DNA of 61,181 nt from Marinifilaceae bacterium (lineage in GTDB: Bacteria > Bacteroidota > Bacteroidia > Bacteroidales > Marinifilaceae), in contig JAGBFU010000065.1 of NCBI GenBank assembly GCA_017936285.1, forward strand, positions 1-61,181, written 5' to 3'. Shown here one piece after another: positions 36,921 to 44,625 of the stretch. A program made the position numbers and the translations under genes. Every line of letters starts with the position of its first letter. Position 1 is the stretch's first letter. The notes beneath the pieces were generated by a model. That model did not search any database, was not told where the DNA came from, and worked only from the letters and a program-made list of their open reading frames with translations.

Positions 36921-38050
36921 AGTCTAACCGCTAAACGTTTTACCATTACGCTCTTCCACGCAGCATAATCACCCTCAATGATATGCTTGCGAGCTTCACG
37001 CACCAGCCACAAATAGAACGACAAATTGTGAATTGAACATATTTGCAATCCCAGCAACTCATCAGCTTTAATCAGATGGTGAAGATATGCAAGTGTATAT
37101 TGCTCATCAACATAACTTGTTATTGCCGGATCAAGAGGAGTAAATTCACGTTCCCACTTCTTATTCTTGATGTTAATGGTTCCCTGAGAGGTGAAAATCA
37201 TACCATTTCTGCCATTTCGGGTTGGCATAACGCAGTCAAACATATCCACACCACGCTCTATCGCTTCCAGAATATTCTGCGGAGTACCCACACCCATTAA
37301 ATATCTTGGCTTATCTTTAGGCAATATCTCGTTTACAACCTCAATCATCGCATACATATCTTCGGTAGCTTCGCCTACTGCCAATCCGCCGATAGCGTAT
37401 CCGGCTCTGTCAAGACTAACAGCATGCTCGGCCGATATTCTGCGTAATTCAGGATAGACACACCCCTGAACAATTGGAAAAAGTTGCTGCTCATACCCAT
37501 ATAGGGGCGAGGTCTCGTCAATGCGCTTGACACAACGCTCCAGCCAACGCATTGTCAAATCCAAAGATTTTTTTGCATAGCGGAAATCGCTGTCTCCGGG
37601 AGGGCACTCATCAAAAGCCATAACTATATCAGCACCGATTGCACGCTGAATATCCATTACACCTTCGGGAGTAAACAGATGCTTTGATCCATCAATATGA
37701 GAGCGAAAGGTTACACCCTCCTCAGTAATCTTTCTTCCGGTTCCTGTTAATGAGAAGACCTGAAAACCTCCACTATCTGTAAGAATGGGTCTGTCCCAAC
37801 CATTGAATTTGTGCAATCCGCCCGCAGACTTCAATGTCTCTATGCCGGGACGAAGATAGAGGTGATATGTATTACCAAGGATTATTTCGGCCTTGATATC
37901 ATCACGCAACTCACGAGTATGTACACCTTTCACGGAACCCACTGTTCCTACCGGCATAAATATCGGAGTCTGAATATCTCCATGTTCTGTGTGCAACACC
38001 CCGCATCTCGCGTTACTGCACCTATCTTCCGCTATTACTTTATATTGCAT
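36917..38050 (-). CDS. tgt: tRNA-guanine transglycosylase
   Basis: The 377-residue protein has TGT signatures: LTDSGGFQVFSL with the first catalytic aspartate, GYAIGGLAVGE, and DCVMPTRNGRNG near the second. It exchanges guanine 34 for preQ1 in GUN-anticodon tRNAs, a step toward queuosine that fits queF at 54714. The usual zinc motif CxCxxC before AYLHHL is absent: the segment reads LDPAITSYVDEQYTLAYLHH. From memory, this loss is common to Bacteroidota TGTs rather than a defect. It heads a unit with lptG and rluB. Confidence 0.95.
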   Translation of the reverse strand: MQYKVIAEDRCSNARCGVLHTEHGDIQTPIFMPVGTVGSVKGVHTRELRDDIKAEIILGNTYHLYLRPGIETLKSAGGLHKFNGWDRPILTDSGGFQVFSLTGTGRKITEEGVTFRSHIDGSKHLFTPEGVMDIQRAIGADIVMAFDECPPGDSDFRYAKKSLDLTMRWLERCVKRIDETSPLYGYEQQLFPIVQGCVYPELRRISAEHAVSLDRAGYAIGGLAVGEATEDMYAMIEVVNEILPKDKPRYLMGVGTPQNILEAIERGVDMFDCVMPTRNGRNGMIFTSQGTINIKNKKWEREFTPLDPAITSYVDEQYTLAYLHHLIKADELLGLQICSIHNLSFYLWLVREARKHIIEGDYAAWKSVMVKRLAVRL

Positions 38051-38070
38051 CTATAGCAAATTTTGACTTG

Positions 38071-38078
38071 CAAAGTTA
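38071..38078 (-). promoter_or_regulatory. -7 element for the tgt-lptG-rluB unit
   Basis: The minus strand reads TAACTTTG, an exact consensus match 20 bases before the tgt start codon. A second TAATTTTG (38080-38087) lies just upstream and could be an alternative. Confidence 0.6.
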
Positions 38079-38116
38079 GCAAAATTAATCCACTATCAGG
38101 CTACTATTGTCCTATT

Positions 38117-40288
38117 TTAATGAAGCAAATTTGCCTTTATGTAATTTACAAAACGCTGATATAGTTGCTTTGTTGTATTACCACCGAAAATACTGTGATT
38201 ACGATCTTTATATATAACCATATCGAACTGTTTGTCTGCTTGTGTCAAGGCCTCGGCAAGCTCGTAAGTATTTCCTACGTGAACATTATCATCTGCAGTT
38301 CCATGAATCAGGAGCAATGAACCTCGTTTAAAGTTATCAACATAATTTATCGGAGAGTTCAAATCATATCCATCACCGTTCTCTCCCGGCTCACGCATAT
38401 ACCTCTCGGTATATATCGAGTCATAGAAACGGAAATTTGTTACCGGAGCTACAGCTATACCCATTGAGAAGAGATCATTCCCCTTTAGCGTACATAATGA
38501 TGCCATAAATCCTCCATAACTCCATCCCCATATACCGATCTTATCTCCATTCACCCATGACATCGCCGAGAGCTGTTTTGCTGTAGCAATTACATCATCA
38601 CTCTCATACTTTCCTAACTGCATATATGTACACTTTCCAAAAGCCTCTCCACGTCCACCGGTTCCGCGCGGATCCACACACACAACAACAACACCCTGCT
38701 CTGCCACATAATTCAACCAATCAACCGACCACATATTCTGAACCGATTGAGAGTATGGACCACTATATTGAGTAATCAACACCGGATACTTTTTCCCCTC
38801 ATCAAAGTGGGTTGGCTTCATTACCCAACCATTCAACTCCGTAACTCCATCTGCAGCCTTAAATGTTGTAAACTCCTTTTTCGGCATCACATAGGTCGCA
38901 ATCTTCTCCTCCAATGCTCTATTATCAACCAACACTCTCAACTGACGTCCCTTTGCTGTCGAATAAAGAGTTGTATTCGGTAAACGCTCATTGCTTGAAT
39001 TATTCACAATATAGTAAGCAAAATTTGATGAGAACGACACCTCGTTCCACCCATCCTTCGGGGTCAATTTACGCTTTACACCCCTAGAATCTACACAATA
39101 GACATGCTTCTCTAAAGCTCCCTCCTCGTATGATGAGTAGTAGTACATACCCTTGACAGGATCAAAACCATAAAAATCAATCACGTCATATTTTGCAGGA
39201 GTGATACTCTTCTGCAGTTTACCGGTCAATGAGTATTGCTGCAACTGGCGATAACCATTGCTCTCATTTATAACTATCAAACTCTGCCCGTCTGGAGTAA
39301 AGGTGTATGCATCAAAATTATCATTATTGATATAATAACGATTCTCCTCACGATACATCACTGAACTCTCGCCCGTTCTGACATTTGCCGAAAGCAACTC
39401 AAGCTTATTCTGTCTTCTGTTCAATTTAAAGATTGCCAATCTCTTCGGATCTCTGGTCCAACGAATTCGAGGCACATAAACATTTGTATCCTCGCCTATC
39501 TCCATCTTAAATGTGGTGCGGTCGAAACAGTCATAGACATGAACCGATACTTTAGAGTTAGCCTCACCGGGAACAGGATATTTGTATGTATAGTTGCGCG
39601 GATAGAGGGCGCCATACATTGCCATATCAAACTCCTTAACATCCTTCTCATTAAATTTCACATATGCCAGGGCCGAGCCATCCGGGGCCCATTCAAACGC
39701 CTTATTGCATGAGAACTCCTCTTCGTACACCCAGTCAGGAATACCATTAATTATCTCATTTCTCTTACCATCCTTGGTAATCTGTATCTCTGAATGGAAA
39801 CGTAAATCGTGGATGTAAAGATTATTGTTTCTAGCAAATGCAATCTTCTCACCAGTTGGAGAAAAAGTCGCTGCAGATTGAGCACCATTCTCCGAGAGTG
39901 GCATTATATCACGATTACGAAACTCATAGATATAGTACTCTGCTGTAAATGAACGACGGTATATCGGAATAGTTTTAGTCTGGATAAGCATCCATGTTCC
40001 AGTCGAATTAATTGAGTAATTCTCAATCTCCGATATATCACTCTTCAACTCATCCAGATTTATTATTGTATCAACAGGGAGTCCGCTCTTGTAACTATAC
40101 TCAATAATCTGTCGTCGAGTTGGAGAAAGAGCCATATAACGCTCCCCATTTGCAGATGGACGCAACCCTCCTATTCTTGAAGCTGCAAAGCTCCTTTTTA
40201 CAGTAAAGTCCTCTAAGGTAATTTGGTTCTGTGCATACACCGAAGCACCTAAAACCATAGTAATCAGCACTAAAAAAAGTTTTTTCAT
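38117..40288 (-). CDS. Dipeptidyl-peptidase IV-type S9 peptidase, secreted
   Basis: The 723-residue protein has a signal peptide (to about residue 19, SVYAQ), an N-terminal DPP IV beta-propeller and a prolyl oligopeptidase domain. The triad is Ser590 in GWSYGGFM, Asp666/667 in GTADDNVH and His698 in RNHSIFGG, and a GDWVYEEEF-like double-Glu motif for N-terminal amine binding is present. It removes Xaa-Pro and Xaa-Ala dipeptides in the periplasm. This is the canonical DPP IV, more so than the GCSAGG-type enzyme at 11146. It appears to be a single-gene unit; a terminator lies upstream of it. Confidence 0.93.
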   Translation of the reverse strand: MKKLFLVLITMVLGASVYAQNQITLEDFTVKRSFAASRIGGLRPSANGERYMALSPTRRQIIEYSYKSGLPVDTIINLDELKSDISEIENYSINSTGTWMLIQTKTIPIYRRSFTAEYYIYEFRNRDIMPLSENGAQSAATFSPTGEKIAFARNNNLYIHDLRFHSEIQITKDGKRNEIINGIPDWVYEEEFSCNKAFEWAPDGSALAYVKFNEKDVKEFDMAMYGALYPRNYTYKYPVPGEANSKVSVHVYDCFDRTTFKMEIGEDTNVYVPRIRWTRDPKRLAIFKLNRRQNKLELLSANVRTGESSVMYREENRYYINNDNFDAYTFTPDGQSLIVINESNGYRQLQQYSLTGKLQKSITPAKYDVIDFYGFDPVKGMYYYSSYEEGALEKHVYCVDSRGVKRKLTPKDGWNEVSFSSNFAYYIVNNSSNERLPNTTLYSTAKGRQLRVLVDNRALEEKIATYVMPKKEFTTFKAADGVTELNGWVMKPTHFDEGKKYPVLITQYSGPYSQSVQNMWSVDWLNYVAEQGVVVVCVDPRGTGGRGEAFGKCTYMQLGKYESDDVIATAKQLSAMSWVNGDKIGIWGWSYGGFMASLCTLKGNDLFSMGIAVAPVTNFRFYDSIYTERYMREPGENGDGYDLNSPINYVDNFKRGSLLLIHGTADDNVHVGNTYELAEALTQADKQFDMVIYKDRNHSIFGGNTTKQLYQRFVNYIKANLLH

Positions 40289-40373
40289 TATGTTGTTTTA
40301 TTGAATTTTTGAAACGTAAAGATTGGAAAAAATATTGACTTATGCAAATCCCGAAGGAGGCCCATACAACAAA

Positions 40374-40402
40374 TTAAGCGAGCCCTTTTGAGACTCGCTT
40401 AA
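40374..40402 (-). terminator. Terminator after the ribosomal protein operon
   Basis: TTAAGCGAG and CTCGCTTAA form a perfect 9-bp stem with an 11-base loop, 22 bases after the DUF4295 stop codon on the minus strand. It separates the ribosomal operon from the DPP IV gene. Confidence 0.75.
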
Positions 40403-40423
40403 ATATTTTTGCCACCGGAAAAA

Positions 40424-40579
40424 TTACTTACTAGCCAAGAAACTTTTAACCTGATCAGACAAAACCATCTGCTCCTTAAAAGTATAGGCTCCGGTCTTCG
40501 GAGACTTAACCATCTTGATTACCTTTGCGTAACCACGGCTGTCACCGGTTTTCAAAGTTGCAACTACTTTCTTTGCCAT
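40424..40579 (-). CDS. Small DUF4295 protein
   Basis: This is a 51-residue basic protein, starting MAKKVVATLKTG and ending FLASK. It matches the DUF4295 family, which in Bacteroidota sits directly after rpmB and rpmG. Here it follows rpmG by 10 bases on the same strand. Function is unproven; its context, size and charge suggest a ribosome-associated role. Confidence 0.88.
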   Translation of the reverse strand: MAKKVVATLKTGDSRGYAKVIKMVKSPKTGAYTFKEQMVLSDQVKSFLASK

Positions 40580-40589
40580 AGCCTAATAA

Positions 40590-40778
40590 TTATTTAATTT
40601 CTCTGTGAAGTGTTACTTTCTTCAAATATGGGTTGTACTTCTTCAACTCCATTCTGTTAGCAGTATTCTTTCTATTTTTGGTAGTGATGTAACGAGACAT
40701 TCCTGCTACACCTGACTCCTTCTGCTCTGTGCACTCCAGAATAACCTGGACGCGGTTTCCTTTAGCCTTCTTTGCCAT
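40590..40778 (-). CDS. rpmG: 50S ribosomal protein bL33
   Basis: The 62-residue protein contains [12 protein letters not shown] and [10 protein letters not shown], typical of bL33. Only one of the zinc-ribbon cysteines of the C+ form remains (Cys in LECTE), so this is the zinc-free type. It lies between rpmB (15-base gap) and the DUF4295 gene. Confidence 0.96.
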   Translation of the reverse strand: MAKKAKGNRVQVILECTEQKESGVAGMSRYITTKNRKNTANRMELKKYNPYLKKVTLHREIK

Positions 40779-40793
40779 GATATTTGGAGATTA

Positions 40794-41036
40794 TTAAATT
40801 GTTTTTACTAAACCTGAAGCAACTGCCTCTTTCAAACAAGCAGACAATCCCTTCTTGTTAATCAGGCGAAGACCGGCAGCTGTTACGTTCAAACGTATCC
40901 ATCTACCCTCTTCCGGCCAATAAAAGTTTCTCTTAAACAAGTTGGTAGAGAATGATCTCTTCACTCTTCTCTTTGAGTGAGAAACATTGTTTCCTACCAT
41001 CGCTTTCTTTCCGGTAATTTGACAGATTCTAGACAT
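40794..41036 (-). CDS. rpmB: 50S ribosomal protein bL28
   Basis: The 80-residue protein starts [20 protein letters not shown] and carries the [13 protein letters not shown] and INKKGL segments of bL28. It heads the rpmB-rpmG-DUF4295 operon. A near-consensus GAAATTTG lies upstream on the minus strand, but no exact TAnnTTTG was found. Confidence 0.96.
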   Translation of the reverse strand: MSRICQITGKKAMVGNNVSHSKRRVKRSFSTNLFKRNFYWPEEGRWIRLNVTAAGLRLINKKGLSACLKEAVASGLVKTI

Positions 41037-41130
41037 TTCTCAATGTATTTTTAATTCGCTTTCCAAACAGAGTGCAAATTTCGGACTTTTTATATTAATA
41101 CGCAAATATTTTAAAGAAAAATTTTTCACT

Positions 41131-42282
41131 TTATCGATATTTAGCAACATCATCAACATCTATTACCCCCTCAGAACACAGTATTAGCAAGCGTTCCACG
41201 ACATTTCTTAGTTCTCGGATATTTCCCGGCCACTCCGATTTTATCAACAAATCAAGAGCATCAGGAGTAAATCTCTTCCCGGATATTCCCATTTCTGACG
41301 ATAATTCCGAAACAAAATGGTCAACTAACAAGGGTATATCTTCGCATCTATCTTCCAGCGACGGCACTTTTATCACAATCACACTCAAACGATGATACAG
41401 ATCCTCCCTGAAACGACCCGCTGCAATCTCGCTACGCAAATCCTTATTTGTAGCCGCAACTACCCTGACATTGACCTTTATATCCGTATCTCCACCCACG
41501 CGACAAATAACCCCCTCCTGCAATACTCTCAATACCTTTGCCTGAGCATCAAGGCTCATATCACCAATCTCATCAAGAAAAAGAGTACCTCCATCTGCCA
41601 GTTCGAATTTTCCGCGTTTCTGACGAATCGCTGAAGTGAATGCCCCCTTCTCATGTCCAAACAACTCACTCTCAATAAGTTCTTTTGGTATTGCAGCACA
41701 ATTAACCTCAACAAAAGCACCTTTTGAACGTGAACTCATAGTATGAATTTGGCGGGCAACCAGCTCCTTACCCGAGCCATTAGGCCCAAGAATCAGCACC
41801 TTTGTGTCCAAATGTGCCACCTTGCCTATCAACTCACGTACCTCCTCCATCTTGACCGAATTGCCTATCATTGTACAGGACTTCGAGATCTGGTTTTTCA
41901 ACTCTTTGGTCTCCGCTATGAGTTTACTTTTATCTATTGCATTTTTAACCGATATCAGGATACGATTCAAATCTAATGGCTTTTCTATAAAATCATACGC
42001 ACCTTTACGAATTGCCTCTACAGCAGTATCAATGGTTCCATGCCCCGAGATCATTATGATAGGAACCTCGGGAGCAAACTCCTTTATTCGCTCCAGCACC
42101 TCAAGACCGGACATTTTAGGCATTCTTATATCACAAAATACGACATCCGGTTTTTCACTCTTTACCAACACTATTCCACTCAATCCGTCTTCGGCACAAC
42201 AAACCTCATACTTCTCGAATGTCAATATATCCTTTAAAGAGTTTCTTATACTCCGTTCATCATCAATAATCGCAACTTTCAT
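41131..42282 (-). CDS. Sigma-54-interacting response regulator without DNA-binding domain
   Basis: The protein has 383 residues from ATG 42282. It contains a receiver domain (acidic IDDE, phospho-acceptor Asp in FCDIRMP at about 54, GHGTIDTA and EKPLD) and a sigma-54 AAA+ domain (GPNGSGKE Walker A, LFLDEIGDM Walker B, FREDLYHRL arginine finger). The sigma-54 contact loop reads GAFTSA instead of GAFTGA. The chain stops right after NIRELRNVVERL...DDVAKYR, so the usual Fis-type helix-turn-helix is missing. The start matches the receiver fold and lies after the TATCTTTG element; the upstream in-frame TTG at 42342 is rejected. No histidine kinase is adjacent. As I recall, short forms like this recur in Bacteroidota. 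Confidence 0.9.
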   Translation of the reverse strand: MKVAIIDDERSIRNSLKDILTFEKYEVCCAEDGLSGIVLVKSEKPDVVFCDIRMPKMSGLEVLERIKEFAPEVPIIMISGHGTIDTAVEAIRKGAYDFIEKPLDLNRILISVKNAIDKSKLIAETKELKNQISKSCTMIGNSVKMEEVRELIGKVAHLDTKVLILGPNGSGKELVARQIHTMSSRSKGAFVEVNCAAIPKELIESELFGHEKGAFTSAIRQKRGKFELADGGTLFLDEIGDMSLDAQAKVLRVLQEGVICRVGGDTDIKVNVRVVAATNKDLRSEIAAGRFREDLYHRLSVIVIKVPSLEDRCEDIPLLVDHFVSELSSEMGISGKRFTPDALDLLIKSEWPGNIRELRNVVERLLILCSEGVIDVDDVAKYR

Positions 42283-42321
42283 ACCATATATTTTGAAAAT
42301 CTTCAGATTTTTTAATAGTTG

Positions 42322-42329
42322 CAAAGATA
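42322..42329 (-). promoter_or_regulatory. -7 element for the sigma-54 regulator
   Basis: The minus strand reads TATCTTTG, an exact match 40 bases before the chosen start codon at 42282. It supports that start over the longer frame. Confidence 0.55.
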
Positions 42330-42349
42330 CTAAAAAGAGCAATAATATT

Positions 42350-42357
42350 TAAATTTG
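42350..42357 (+). promoter_or_regulatory. -7 element for the patatin-barrel gene
   Basis: TAAATTTG ends 32 bases before the ATG at 42390 and only 5 before a tiny upstream ORF at 42362. Confidence 0.55.
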
Positions 42358-42361
42358 CAAA

Positions 42362-42388
42362 ATGAATAAAATCAAAACAGATTCCTGA
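42362..42388 (+). CDS. Possible 8-codon leader ORF before the patatin-barrel gene
   Basis: ATG at 42362 opens MNKIKTDS and stops at TGA 42386-42388, one base before the patatin ATG at 42390. It begins about where transcription should start, so it would be read leaderless and could feed ribosomes to the next start. Evidence is positional only; it could be chance. Confidence 0.2.
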   Translation: MNKIKTDS

Positions 42389-42389
42389 A

Positions 42390-44624
42390 ATGATGATAAA
42401 AAAGGTCTTAACAACTATATTAACACTACTATTCTCTATATCAATACTTTTTGCACAAAATACCGGGCACAAAAAGATTGGTATTGTTCTGGCAGGAGGA
42501 GGAGCCAAGGGGGTTGCCCACATCGGAGTCCTAAAGGTTATGGAGGAGGCCGGGATTCCCATTGACTATATAACAGGAACGAGTATGGGCGCATTGGTAG
42601 GAGCACTCTACTCTATAGGATACTCTGCAACCGAACTGGAAGTGTTGGTCAAAAACCAGGATTGGATGACTCTATTGAGCGACAAAGTGAGTTGGCGCGA
42701 CAGATCACAATTTCAGAAGATGTACGGCAATGTATACACCATATCACTGCCCTTTGGAGTTAATCGTACCAAGAGCAAACGTACTATTGAGATTCCTGCA
42801 GGTTTTATTAAGGGCCAGAACATCATGAACCTCTTCTCAGAGCTTACCATTGGATACCACTCTCACATGTCATTTGACTCACTCCCCATTCCATTTGCAT
42901 GCGTAGCAACCAACATAAGCACAGCCCAACCATATATCTTTCGCGAAGGCATATTACACGATGCCATGCGAGCCAGTATGTCTATCCCTGGAGCATTTGA
43001 ACCTGTCACCTATAAGGACTCTATTTTGCTTGTTGATGGAGGCGTTGTAAATAATTTTCCGGTTGACATTGCCAGAGAGATGGGAGCAGAAATAACTATT
43101 GGTGTTGACCTTGACAATGGATTTAAAGAGACTGAAAAAATAAAAAATGTTGTTGATATTTTTGAACAACTTAATGAAATGCTGGGATACGACAGCTACT
43201 GCAGCAACTTAAAACTTTTAGATCTCCATATTCATCCAAATCTAAAAGAGTACTCCATTGCCAGCTTTACATCCGAAGCCGTAGACTCAATGATAGCCAT
43301 AGGAGAAAGGTGTGCACGTGCCCATTGGGACGACTTGATAAAACTGAAGAAGATGGCCGGATATGATGAGGGGTATATGGCCACTCATGTTCAGGAGCAC
43401 AAAATGCGGGCAGAGGAGAGTCTGTTTGTCAGCAAAATCAATATATCAGGAATAGACAAGCGCGACGAGAAGTGGTTCAGAAAGATCATTAACCTGAAAG
43501 ATAGCAGCTACATAACTCCGGGCACCATCCAGGAGGCCACAAATCAAGCCTATGCAACAGGAAATTTCTCACAGGTGCTATACACCATTGAGGGGGATGG
43601 CCCATATACTCTTAATTTTACATTGAAGCAAAAGCCTCCCCGCTCCATTGGTTTGGGTTTCCGCTTTGACTCTGAGGTATATGCTGCCCTGCTTTTTAAC
43701 ACAACATTTAAAATGCCACGAATCAACTCCACAAGATTCTCACTAAGCGGTCGATTAGGCGAGAACCCATGGGGAGAATTAAGTCTCTCTTTTGGTGATG
43801 GTTTTCTTAGGAAAGTTGACCTCGGCTACCGAATCCAATACAATGATTATAGCATCAACTATAATGGGAAAAGGATGGCTTCAATAATCAACCTTAACAA
43901 CAGAGTATATTTGAAAGCACTAAATGTCTCAAGAGGAAATTTCAACTTTCAGGCAGGGTTAAAGTATGACCATTACAAATTTCGTGACATCATAGCAATT
44001 CGCGACACTATAAATGAGCAGATTAATGCAAGTGGAGACTATGTTACATATCAAGCCGGCATACAGTTCAACAATCTGGAGAGCTATACATTTCCCCGAA
44101 GCGGGATGATTCTCAGAATTAATTACGACTTGTTAACCAATAACTTTGCCAAGCTATACAACAAAAAGCCGGCTCACATTCTATCGTACAAATACACTCA
44201 CATAATAAGTTTGACCAATAGAGTAAAATTTATTCCGGGCATAGACGGAAGAATCATCTTCAAAGAGTTTCGCGATACACCACTACCATTTATGAACAGA
44301 GTTGGAGGCATTGAGAATGGACGATACGTTGAGCAACAGATAGCAATGCCCGGTATCAAATTCTCGGAGATAGCCAGAAACAGTATCTTAAAACTCTCTG
44401 CCAACATGAGATATGATATCGGACGAGGCCACCATGCTGAAATCGGAGGAGCATACCTTATGAATCAGGACAAATTCAGGGATATGATTCGCTCTGAAGG
44501 CACATGGGGAATTAAGGCCAAGTATGCTTATAACGCTATCTTCGGCCCGGTCTCTGTTGTGTATTCAATATGTGACATAAAATGGAAAAGTTCAGTGTAT
44601 TTAAGCGCCGGATATTACTTCTGA
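42390..44624 (+). CDS. Patatin-like phospholipase with C-terminal outer-membrane barrel (PlpD type)
   Basis: The 744-residue protein starts with a signal peptide (to about residue 23, LFAQN). A patatin domain follows with oxyanion motif GGGAKG, Ser65 in GTSMG and Asp216 in VDGGVVNN forming the dyad. A POTRA-like segment (about 345-410) leads to a 16-strand Omp85-type barrel ending in an aromatic residue (SAGYYF). Relatives such as PlpD hydrolyse lipids and are held in or secreted through the outer membrane. The next gene starts 1 base after the stop and encodes another Omp85-like protein. Confidence 0.9.
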   Translation: MMIKKVLTTILTLLFSISILFAQNTGHKKIGIVLAGGGAKGVAHIGVLKVMEEAGIPIDYITGTSMGALVGALYSIGYSATELEVLVKNQDWMTLLSDKVSWRDRSQFQKMYGNVYTISLPFGVNRTKSKRTIEIPAGFIKGQNIMNLFSELTIGYHSHMSFDSLPIPFACVATNISTAQPYIFREGILHDAMRASMSIPGAFEPVTYKDSILLVDGGVVNNFPVDIAREMGAEITIGVDLDNGFKETEKIKNVVDIFEQLNEMLGYDSYCSNLKLLDLHIHPNLKEYSIASFTSEAVDSMIAIGERCARAHWDDLIKLKKMAGYDEGYMATHVQEHKMRAEESLFVSKINISGIDKRDEKWFRKIINLKDSSYITPGTIQEATNQAYATGNFSQVLYTIEGDGPYTLNFTLKQKPPRSIGLGFRFDSEVYAALLFNTTFKMPRINSTRFSLSGRLGENPWGELSLSFGDGFLRKVDLGYRIQYNDYSINYNGKRMASIINLNNRVYLKALNVSRGNFNFQAGLKYDHYKFRDIIAIRDTINEQINASGDYVTYQAGIQFNNLESYTFPRSGMILRINYDLLTNNFAKLYNKKPAHILSYKYTHIISLTNRVKFIPGIDGRIIFKEFRDTPLPFMNRVGGIENGRYVEQQIAMPGIKFSEIARNSILKLSANMRYDIGRGHHAEIGGAYLMNQDKFRDMIRSEGTWGIKAKYAYNAIFGPVSVVYSICDIKWKSSVYLSAGYYF

Positions 44625-44625
44625 T

